This document shows positions 21,896 through 33,800 of a stretch of 64,000 bases of DNA, in pieces. The position numbers were made by a program, and so were the translations under genes. This DNA is from Megaleporinus macrocephalus (taxonomy: Eukaryota; Chordata; Actinopteri; Characiformes; Anostomidae), in the NCBI GenBank assembly GCA_021613375.1, contig CM038717.1:36336699-36400698 (forward strand), in the 5' to 3' direction. The notes below the pieces were generated by a model, which did not search any database, was not told the DNA's origin, and saw only the letters and a list, made by a program, of their open reading frames with translations. The first letter of the stretch is position 1. Each line of letters begins with the position of its first letter.

Positions 21896-24800
21896 CTGAA
21901 ACACAGAACACTGCCAATCAGACATACATCACCTGCAGACATCTGGGAATACCGCAATGATACAGACATCACCGTACCATTCAGCCGCATGCCAGGCCTC
22001 ACAATTATTACATCATCACCTGGTAATATATTTCAGTATTTTCCAGTTGTTCACAATCATACCTTCATATTTTTACTTTATGTTTGTTAATAACTCCTTT
22101 AGAGGGCGGTGGTGAGTGATGTGTGTTTATTTGATGTTTGTTAATAAGTCCTTTAGAGGGCGATGGTGAGTGATGTGTGTTTATTTGATGTTTGTTAATA
22201 ACTCCTTTAGAGGGCAGTGGTGAGTGATGTTTGTTTATTTGATGTTTGTTAATAACTCCTTTAGAGGGCGGTGGTGAGTGATGTTTGTTTATTTGATGTT
22301 TGTTAATAACTCCTTTAGAGGGCGGTGGTGAGTGATGTTTGTTTATTTGATGTTTGTTAATAACTCCTTTAGAGGGCGGTGGTGAGTGATGTTTGTTTAT
22401 TTGATGTTTGTTAATAACTCCTTTAGAGGGCGGTGGTGAGTGATGTTTGTTTATTTGATGTTTGTTAATAACTCCTTTAGAGGGCGGTGGTGAGTGATGT
22501 GTGTTTATTTGATGTTTGTTAATAACTCCTTTAGAGGGCGATGGTGAGTGATGTGTGTTTATTTGATGTTTGTTAATAACTCCTTTAGAGGGCAGTGGTG
22601 AGTGATGTTTGTTTATTTGATGTTTGTTAATAACTCCTTTAGAGGGCGGTGGTGAGTGATGTGTGTTTATTTGATGTTTGTTAATAACTCCTTTAGAGGG
22701 CGGTGGTGAGTGATGTGTGTTTATTTGATGTTTGTTAATAACTCCTTTAGAGGGCGGTGGTGAGTGATGTTTGTTTATTTGATGTTTGTTAATAACTCCT
22801 TTAGAGGGCGGTGGTGAGTGATGTGTGTTTATTTGATGTTTGTTAATAACTCCTTTAGAGGGCGGTGGTGAGTGATGTTTGTTTATTTGATGTTTGTTAA
22901 TAACTCCTTTAGAGGGCGGTGGTGAGTGATGTTTGTTTATTTGATGTTTGTTAATAACTCCTTTAGAGGGCGGTGGTGAGTGATGTTTGTTTATTTGATG
23001 TTTGTTAATAACTCCTTTAGAGGGCGGTGGTGAGTGATGTTTGTTTATTTGATATTTGTTAATAACTCCTTTAGAGGGCGGTGGTGAGTGATGTTTGTTT
23101 ATTTGATGTTTGTTAATAACTCCTTTAGAGGGCGGTGGTGAGTGATGTTTGTTTATTTGATGTTAATAACTCCTTTAGAGGGCGGTGGTGAGTGATGTGT
23201 GTTTATTTGATGTTTGTTAATAACTCCTTTAGAGGGCGGTGGTGAGTGATGTTTGTTTATTTGATGTTTGTTAATAACTCCTTTAGAGGGCGGTGGTGAG
23301 TGATGTTTGTTTATTTGATGTTAATAACTCCTTTAGAGGGCGGGTGGTGAGTGATGTGTGTTTATTTGATGTTTGTTAATAACTCCTTTAGAGGGCGGTG
23401 GTGAGTGATGTGTGTTTATTTAATGTTTGTTAATAACTCCTTTAGAGGGCGGTGGTGAGTGATGTGTGTTTATTTGATGTTTGTTAATAACTCCTTTAGA
23501 GGGCGGTGGTGAGTGATGTGTGTTTATTTGATGTTAACTCCTTTAGAGGGCGGTGGTGAGTGATGTGTGTTTATTTAATGTTAATAACTCCTTTAGAGGG
23601 CGGTGGTGAGTGATGTGTGTTTATTTGATGTTTGTTAATAACTCCTTTAGAGGGCGGTGGTGAGTGATGTTTGTTTATTTGATGTTAATAACTCCTTTAG
23701 AGGGCGGTGGTGAGTGATGTTTGTTTATTTGATGTTTGTTAATAACTCCTTTAGAGGGCGGTGGTGAGTGATGTGTGTTTATTTGATGTTTGTTAATAAC
23801 TCCTTTAGAGGGCGGTGGTGAGTGATGTTTGTTTATTTGATGTTTGTTAATAACTCCTTTAGAGGGCGGTGGTGAGTGATGTGTTTATTTGATGTTTGTT
23901 AATAACTCCTTTAGAGGGCGGTGGTGAGTGATGTTTGTTTATTTGATGTTTGTTAATAACTCCTTTAGAGGGCGGTGGTGAGTGATGTTTGTTTATTTGA
24001 TGTTTGTTAATAACTCCTTTAGAGGGCGGTGGTGAGTGATGTTTGTTTATTTGATGTTTGTTAATAACTCCTTTAGAGGGCGGTGGTGAGTGATGTTTGT
24101 TTATTTGATGTTTGTTAATAACTCCTTTAGAGGGCGGTGGTGAGTGATGTGTTTATTTGATGTTTGTTAATAACTCCTTTAGAGGGCGGTGGTGAGTGAT
24201 GTTTGTTTATTTGATGTTTGTTAATAACTCCTTTAGAGGGCGGTGGTGAGTGATGTTTGTTTATTTGATGTTTGTTAATAACTCCTTTAGAGGGCGGTGG
24301 TGAGTGATGTTTGTTTATTTGATGTTTGTTAATAACTCCTTTAGAGGGCGGTGGTGAGTGATGTTTGTTTATTTGATGTTTGTTAATAACTCCTTTAGAG
24401 GGCGGTGGTGAGTGATGTTTGTTTATTTGATGTTAATAACTCCTTTAGAGGGCGGTGGTGAGTGATGTTTGTTTATTTGATGTTTGTTAATAACTCCTTT
24501 AGAGGGCGGTGGGGAGTGATGTTTGTTTATTTGATGTTAATAACTCCTTTAGAGGGCGGTGGTGAGTGATGTTTGTTTATTTGATGTTTGTTAATAACTC
24601 CTTTAGAGGGCGGTGGTGAGTGATGTTTGTTTATTTGATGTTTGTTAATAACTCCTTTAGAGGGCGGTGGTGAGTGATGTGTGTTTATTTGATGTTAATA
24701 ACTCCTTTAGAGGGCGGTGGTGAGTGATGTTTGTTTATTTGATGTTTGTTAATAACTCCTTTAGAGGGCGGTGGTGAGTGATGTTTGTTTATTTGATGTT

Positions 24801-27800
24801 AATAACTCCTTTAGAGGGCGGTGGTGAGTGATGTTTGTTTATTTGATGTTTGTTAATAAGTCCTTTAGAGGGCGGTGGTGAGTGATGTGGGTTTATTTGA
24901 TGTTTGTTAATAACTCCTTTAGAGGGCGGTGGTGAGTGATGTTTGTTTATTTGATGTTTGTTAATAACTCCTTTAGAGGGCGGTGGTGAGTGATGTTTGT
25001 TTATTTAATGTTTGTTAATAACTCCTTTAGAGGGCGGTGGTGAGTGATGTTTGTTTATTTGATGTTAATAACTCCTTTAGAGGGCGGTGGTGAGTGATGT
25101 TTGTTTATTTGATGTTAATAACTCCTTTAGAGGGCGGTGGTGAGTGATGTTTGTTTATTTGATGTTAATAACTCCTTTAGAGGGCGGTGGTGAGTGATGT
25201 TTGTTTATTTGATGTTTGTTAATAACTCCTTTAGAGGGCGGTGGTGAGTGATGTTTGTTTATTTGATGTTTGTTAATAACTCCTTTAGAGGGCGGTGGTG
25301 AGTGATTGTTTATTTAATGTTTGTTAATAACTCCTTTAGAGGGCGGTGGTGAGTGATGTTTGTTTATTTAATGTTTGTTAATAACTCCTTTAGAGGGCGG
25401 TGGTGAGTGATGTTTGTTTATTTAATGTTTGTTAATAACTCCTTTAGAGGGCGGTGGTGAGTGATGTTTGTTTATTTGATGTTTGTTAATAACTCCTTTA
25501 GAGGGCGGTGGTGAGTGATGTTTGTTTATTTGATGTTAATAACTCCTTTAGAGGGCGGTGGTGAGTGATGTGTGTTTATTTGATGTTTGTTAATAACTCC
25601 TTTAGAGGGCAGTGGTGAGTGATGTTTGTTTATTTGATGTTTGTTAATAAGTCCTTTAGAGGGCGGTGGTGAGTGATGTGGGTTTATTTGATGTTTGTTA
25701 ATAACTCCTTTAGAGGGCGGTGGTGAGTGATGTTTGTTTATTTGATGTTTGTTAATAACTCCTTTAGAGGGCGGTGGTGAGTGATGTGTGTTTATTTAAT
25801 GTTTGTTAATAACTTCTTTAGAGGGCGGTGGTGAGTGATGTTTGTTTATTTAATGTTTGTTAATATCTCCTTTAGAGGGCGGTGGTGAGTGATGTTTGTT
25901 TATTTAATGTTTGTTAATAACTCCTTTAGAGGGCGGTGGTGAGTGATGTTTGTTTATTTAATGTTTGTTAATAACTTCTTTAGAGGGCGGTGGTGAGTGA
26001 TGTGTGTTTATTTAATGTTTGTTAATAACTTCTTTAGAGGGCGGTGGTGAGTGATGTGTGTTTATTTGATGTTTGTTAATAACTCCTTTAGAGGGCGGTG
26101 GTGAGTGGTGTGGGTTTTTTTGATGTTTGTTAATAACTTCTTTAGAGGGCGGTGGTGAGTGATGTTTGTTTATTTAATGTTTGTTAATATCTCCTTTAGA
26201 GGGCGGTGGTGAGTGATGTTTGTTTATTTAATGTTTGTTAATAACTCCTTTAGAGGGCGGTGGTGAGTGGTGTGGGTTTTTTTGATGTTTGTTAATAACT
26301 TCTTTAGAGGGCGGTGGTGAGTGATGTTTGTTTATTTAATGTTTGTTAATATCTCCTTTAGAGGGCGGTGGTGAGTGATGTTTGTTTATTTAATGTTTGT
26401 TAATAACTCCTTTAGAGGGCGGTGAGGAGTGGTGTGGGTTTTTTTGATGTTTGTTAATAACTCCTTTAGAGGGCGGTGAGGAGTGGTGTGGGTTTTTTTG
26501 ATGTTTGTTAATAACTTCTTTAGAGGGCGGTGGTGAGTGATGTTTGTTTATTTAATGTTAACTCCTTTAGAGGGTGGTGGTGAGTGATGTTTGTTTATTG
26601 GATGTTTGTTAATAACTCATATTTACAATCAATGATCACAATGATTCACACAACATTTACAATGATTATTATCCATTTTAAACAAGGTATTAATACAGAC
26701 AGTAATAACTTAAATATACACAAAAACTATACTATTATGGTAACTATTAGGAGGTAAACTATTGGTCAAACGTTTTGGCCGGTAGTGAATCTAAAACGTT
26801 TGTCTGGTAGTGTATCTAAAACGTTTGGCTGGTAGTGTATCAAACGTTTGACTGGTAGTGTATCTAAAACGTTTGACTGGTAGTGTACTAAAACGTTTGA
26901 CAGGTAGTGTATAAAACGTTTGACTGGTAGTGTATCTAAAACGTTTGACAGGTAGTGTATAAAACGTTTGACTGGTAGTGTATCTTAAACGTTTGACTGG
27001 TAGTGTATCTTAAACGTTTGACTGGTAGTGTACTAAAACGTTTGACAGGTAGTGTATAAAACGTTTGACTGGTAGTGTATCTAAAACGTTTGACAGGTAG
27101 TGTATAAAACGTTTGACTGGTAGTGTATCTAAAACGTTTGGCTGGTAGTGTATCAAACGTTTGACTGGTAGTGTATCTAAAACGTTTGACTGGTAGTGTA
27201 CTAAAACGTTTGACAGGTAGTGTATCTAAAACGTTTGGCTGGTAGTGTATCTAAAACGTTTGGCTGGTAGTGTATCTAGAACGTTTGACTGGTAGTGTAT
27301 CTAGAACGTTTGGCTGGTAGTGTACTAAAACGTTTGACTGGTAGTGTACTAAAACGTTTGGCTGGTAGTGTACTAAAACGTTTGACTGGTAGTGTACTAA
27401 AACGTTTGGCTGGTAGTGTACTAAAACGTTTGACTGGTAGTGTATCTAAAACGTTTGGCTGGTAGTGTATCAAACGTTTGACTGGTAGTGTATCTAAAAC
27501 GTTTGACTGGTAGTGTATCTAAAACGTTTGACTGGTAGTGTATCTAAAACGTTTGACTGGTAGTGTATCTAAAACGTTTGGCTGGTATTGTATCAAACGT
27601 TTGACTGGTAGTGTATCTAAAACGTTTGACTGGTAGTGTATCAAAACGTTTGACTGGTAGTGTATCAAAACGTTTGACTGGTAGTGTACTAAAACGTTTG
27701 GCTGGTAGTGTACTAAAACGTTTGTCTGGTAGTGTACTAAAACGTTTGTCTGGTAGTGTATCTAAAACGTTTGTCTGGTAGTGTACTAAAACGTTTGTCT

Positions 27801-30800
27801 GGTAGTGTATCTAAAACGTTTGTCTGGTAGTGTATCTTAAACGTTTGTCTGGTAGTGTATCTAAAACGTTTGTCTGGTAGTGTATCTAAAACGTTTGACT
27901 GGTAGTGTATCTAAAACGTTTGACTGGTAGTGTATCTAAAACGTTTGGCTGGTAGTGTATCTAAAACGTTTGTCTGGTAGTGTATCTAAAACGTTTGACT
28001 GGTAGTGTATCTAAAACGTTTGTCTGGTAGTGTATCTAAAACGTTTGTCTGGTAGTGTATCTAAAACGTTTGACTGGTAGTGTATCTAAAACGTTTGTCT
28101 GGTAGTGTATCTAAAACGTTTGACTGGTAGTGTACTAAAACGTTTGTCTGGTAGTGTATCTAAAACGTTTGTCTGGTAGTGTATCTAAAACGTTTGACTG
28201 GTAGTGTACTAAAACGTTTGTCTGGTAGTGTATCTAAAACGTTTGTCTGGTAGTGTATCTAAAACGTTTGTCTGGTAGTGTATCTAAAACGTTTGACTGG
28301 TAGTGTATCTAAAACGTTTGGCTGGTAGTGTATCAAACGTTTGACTGGTAGTGTATCTAAAACGTTTGACTGGTAGTGTATCTAAAACGTTTGGCTGGTA
28401 TTGTATCAAACGTTTGACTGGTAGTGTATCTAAAACGTTTGACTGGTAGTGTATCAAAACGTTTGACTGGTAGTGTACTAAAACGTTTGGCTGGTATTGT
28501 ATCAAACGTTTGACTGGTAGTGTATCTAAAACGTTTGTCTGGTAGTGTATCTAAAACGTTTGACTGGTAGTGATCTAAAACGTTTGGCTGGTAGTGTATC
28601 TAAAACGTTTGGCTGGTAGTGTATCTAAAACGTTTGGCTGGTAGTGTACTAAAACGTTTGACTGGTAGTGTATCTAAAACGTTTGGCTGGTAGTGTACTA
28701 AAACGTTTGGCTGGTAGTGTACTAAAACGTTTGTCTGGTAGTGTATCTAAAACGTTTGTCTGGTAGTGTACTAAAACGTTTGTCTGGTAGTGTATCTAAA
28801 ACGTTTGTCTGGTAGTGTATCTAAAACGTTTGTCTGGTAGTGTATCTAAAACGTTTGTCTGGTAGTGTATCTAAAACGTTTGACTGGTAGTGTATCTAAA
28901 ACGTTTGTCTGGTAGTGTATCTAAAACGTTTGACTGGTAGTGTATCTAAAACGTTTGTCTGGTAGTGTATCTAAAACGTTTGACTGGTAGTGTATCTAAA
29001 ACGTTTGACTGGTAGTGTATCTAAAACGTTTGTCTGGTAGTGTACTAAAACGTTTGACTGGTAGTGTATCTAAAACGTTTGACTGGTAGTGTATCTAAAA
29101 CGTTTGTCTGGTAGTGTATCTAAAACGTTTGACTGGTAGTGTACTAAAACGTTTGTCTGGTAGTGTATCTAAAACGTTTGTCTGGTAGTGTATCTAAAAC
29201 GTTTGTCTGGTAGTGTATCTAAAACGTTTGACTGGTAGTGTACTAAAACGTTTGTCTGGTAGTGTATCTAAAACGTTTGTCTGGTAGTGTATCTAAAACG
29301 TTTGTCTGGTAGTGTACTAAAACGTTTGACTGGTAGTGTATCTAAAACGTTTGACTGGTAGTGTATCTAAAACGTTTGTCTGGTAGTGTATCTAAAACGT
29401 TTGACTGGTAGTGTACTAAAACGTTTGTCTGGTAGTGTATCTAAAACGTTTGTCTGGTAGTGTATCTAAAACGTTTGTCTGGTAGTGTATCTAAAACGTT
29501 TGACTGGTAGTGTACTAAAACGTTTGTCCGGTAGTGTATCTAAAACGTTTGTCTGGTAGTGTATCTAAAACGTTTGTCTGGTAGTGTATCTAAAACGTTT
29601 GTCTGGTAGTGTATCTAAAACGTTTGGCTGGTAGTGTATCTAAAACGTTTGGCTGGTAGTGTACTAAAACGTTTGGCTGGTAGTGTATCTAAAACGTTTG
29701 ACTGGTAGTGTACTAAAACGTTTGACTGGTAGTGTATCTAAAACGTTTGTCTGGTAGTGTACTAAAACGTTTGTCTGGTAGTGTATCTAAAACGTTTGTC
29801 TGGTAGTGTATCTAAAACGTTTGTCTGGTAGTGTATCTAAAACGTTTGTCTGGTAGTGTATCTAAAACGTTTGTCTGGTAGTGTATCTAAAACGTTTGGC
29901 TGGTAGAGTACTAAAAGTGCATCCCTGTGTCTCTTGGCTACATGGTGATGTGATTGTTTTGGAAGTAAATGTGTCCGAAGTCCTATGTTCCTATGAAAAA
30001 GTGTCCCTATGAAAACATTCCCGAAAGCTGTGAAGTAACAACAAATAAGATGACTGTGTGTTTACAGCTGGTCAAAGCTGGCGTTCTGAGTTCTGCTCAA
30101 AATGAGCTAAAAGTGTCACCACAGAAACAATCACTATGGAAACATTTGGCAAAGCTTGAGTTGTGTTAGAAGATTCTTTTGGTAGTAACAAAACGGAACG
30201 TACAATCAATTACTAATACTTTCTTTGATTTTTCTCAGTGAGGGGCTTCTTGAACAGCTGCCCATCCTTCCAGACCTCCTAGAGCTGAGATGTCTTCCCT
30301 CAGTGGAAGGACGGACAGAAACACCTGCTGATGTTCTCAAATCTGAAGCAGGAGTGGAACTTTATGTTCTCCTGTGTCCTGTTTATCTGGCGGCGTCAGT
30401 CCTGGTGGTCTACACGGTTATTCCGTTGTTTTCCCCTCGACTCGTATTTAAAGGCTGTTTTGATCTGAGACAGACTTGTGCACAGAAACGTATACGACAC
30501 TGTCAACACTCATTCGCATACATGCTCCTTCATACACACCTGAGCTCTGCTTTATGCCGCCCCCCCCTTTACTAATTAGCGCAGCCCACTCGTCTCTGAT
30601 CCTCTGTTTCCTCTGCGTGTCAGAAAAGAGGAAGTCACAGAGAGAGACAGCATGTGGACACTGCGCTCGACACGTCTCTCAGAGACAGAGAGGACACACA
30701 CACACTCCCTTCTTATTAATCACAGACCTTGGAAGATGGTCTGTTTCAGGTAGAGATTGGCTGATCAGGGTTTTTGAGGCTGATTTTAATTGACGATCAC

Positions 30801-33800
30801 CTTTAGCGTGATCAGCTGATAGCAGATACTGATCGAGGGCGGGGCTATATGCCACAGCAAGGCTACATGCAATTATTAGCGCAAGCAAGTGATGAAACAT
30901 GGTGGAAACACTTATCTAGAACTATAAGCTCCATCACTCTGGCTGTGGTTCTTTAGCTCTCTGGCTGTTGCTGCTGCCGTACTGTTTGTACCGGTCAGAT
31001 CTGGTCTGCATGGTTTTCTGGGTTGTATGTTTTGTGCTAGATCTGCTGTTTGCTGATACTCACTGTATTCAGCCTCGTGGTGTCCTCTTATGCTGACCAG
31101 ACGCTAGAAGACTTTCAAAAGACTCTGAAAAGACGTTTATTAGATCAAAGTCTGACTCCCTCTCACATCTAAAGACTAGTCACAGACTTTTAGTCACAAA
31201 CTAGTCACAGACTTTTAGTCACAAACTAGTCACAGACTTTTAGTCACAAACTAGTCACAGACTTTTAGTCACAAACTAGTCACAGACTTTTAGTCACAAA
31301 CTAGTCACAGACTTTTAGTCACAAGCTAGTCACAGACCTTGTTACAAACTAGTCACAGACTTTTAGTCACAAACTAGTCACAGACTTTTAGTCACAAGCT
31401 AGTCACAGACTTTTAGTCACAAGCTAGTCACAGACTTTTAGTCACAAGCTAGTCACAGACTTTTAGTCACAAACTAGTCACAGACTTTTAGTCACAAACT
31501 AGTCACAGACTTTTAGTCACAGACTTTTAGTCACAAACTAGTCACCGACTTTTAGTCACAGACTTTTAGTCACAAACTAGTCACAGACTTTTAGTCACAG
31601 ACTTTTAGTCACAAACTAGTCACCGACTTTTAGTCACAGACTTTTAGTCACAAACTAGTCACCGACTTTTAGTCACAGACTTTTAGTCACAGACTTTTAG
31701 TCACAAGCTAGTCACAGACTTTTAGTCACAGACTTTTAGTCACAAGCTAGTCACAGACTTTTAGTCACAAACTAGTCACAGACTTTTAGTCACAAGCTAG
31801 TCACAGACTTTTAGTCACAAACTAGTTACAGACTTTTAGTCACAAACTAGTCACAGACTTTTAGTCACAAACTAGTCACAGACTTTTAGTCACAGACTTT
31901 TAGTCACAAGCTAGTCACAGACTTTTAGTCACAAACTAGTCACAGACTTTTAGTCACAGACTTTTAGTCACAAGCTAGTCACAGACTTTTAGTCACAGAC
32001 TTTTAGTCACAAGCTAGTCACAGACTTTTAGTCACAAGCTAGTCACAGACTTTTAGTCACAGACTTTTAGTCACAAGCTAGTCACAGACTTTTAGTCACA
32101 AACTAGTCACAGACTTTTAGTCACAAGCTAGTCACAGACTTTTAGTCACAAACTAGTCACAGACTTTTAGTCACAAACTAGTCACAGACTTTTAGTCACA
32201 AGCTAGTCACAGACTTTTAGTCACAAGCTAGTCACAGACTTTTAGTCACAAGCTAGTCACAGACTTTTAGTCACAAACTAGTCACAGACTTTTAGTCACA
32301 AACTAGTCACAGACTTTTAGTCACAGACTTTTAGTCACAAACTAGTCACCGACTTTTAGTCACAGACTTTTAGTCACAGACTTTTAGTCACAAACTAGTC
32401 ACAGACTTTTAGTCACAAACTAGTCACAGACTTTTAGTCACAAACTAGTCACAGACTTTTAGTCACAGGCTATGATTTTGCAAAGACTGGGGGTCTTTCA
32501 GAGTCACTATTTACAAGACTGTTACTAGATTCCATCTGAGACTATTTCCCATTTAGATGACTGAAGCAATATTCAAGAGGCACTCTTGCTCACTCCACAG
32601 CTCACTCCACAGCTCACTCCACAGCTCACTCCACAGCTCACTCCAGTTTCTCCTCCTTTTGTACAGTCCAAAAGAACCTCAGTTTTTGAACCCTCGCTGG
32701 ACTCCCCTCCATGTCTAACTTCTCTACCCGCCAGACATTCCTGTACTTGCCTCACGGCTTTCCGTTTGGTGGTGAACAGAGCTCTCCTATTGGTTGTCGA
32801 CGATGTTCACGTGACTATTTGCGTGAGCCAAGACTTCAGATGATAATGATAATGATAATACAATGATAATGATAATATTATAGACAATGATAATATTAAA
32901 CACGGTTGATTTTATCAGAACGCTAGGATGAGAAAAGACTGTCTTAAACCTGCAGTCTAGACCACCTCACACTAAACGATTGAGAAGACGTGGGCGTGAC
33001 TCAACTCTAGCAAGACTCTCAAGACTTTATTCCAACACTGGAAATTTGGCTGCGACAGTAAAATCGCTTGAAAAGTTCTTGGTGTAAATCAGCATTAAGT
33101 GCTGTATCAGATTAGTAGTGTTAAATGTCTTTGTTTTGGTTCCCCATGAGATATATTGATTGTGGATGAGTCTGCGTCACTTACGGTGAAACACTGCCAG
33201 GCGGACGATGTTTTCTATCAGCACATGCAGTGAACGCCTTTACAGTTTTTCCCACATCCGGGAGAGTTACGGTGTGGAGAAGCCCCAAAGAAGCGTACCA
33301 CCCAGACTGTTGCATGCCCAGAGTGAAGCATGGGGGTGGATCAGTGATGGTTTGGGCTGCCATATCATGACATTCCCTTGGCCCAATACTTGTGCTAGAT
33401 GGGCGCGTCACTGCCAAGGACTACCGAACCATTCTGGAGGACCATGTACATCCAATGGTTCAAACATTGTATCCTGAAGGTGGTGCCGTGTATCAGGATG
33501 ATCAGGATGGAAGACTGGTGAAAGATTGGTTTGATGAACATGAAGGTGAAGTTGAACATCTCCCATGGCCTGCACAGTCACCAGATCTAAATATTATTGA
33601 GCCACTTTGGGTTGTTTTGGAGGAGCGAGTCAGGAAACGTTTTCCTCCACCAGCATCACGTAGTGACCTGAACACTATCCTGCAAGAAGAATGGCTTAAA
33701 ATCCCTCTGACCACTGTGCAGGACTTGTATATGTCATTCCCAAGACGAATTGACGCTGTACTGGCCGCAAATGGAGGCCCTACACCATACTAATCAATTA

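Noticed and set aside
26755..29915. Regular short direct repeats resembling a CRISPR array
   Set aside because: There are no unique spacers. Units abut with single-base variation, the host is clearly a vertebrate, and no cas genes exist.
30225..30575. 116-codon plus-strand frame in tbca intron 3
   Set aside because: It has no recognisable domain, no splice or promoter context, and its length is within chance for the composition.
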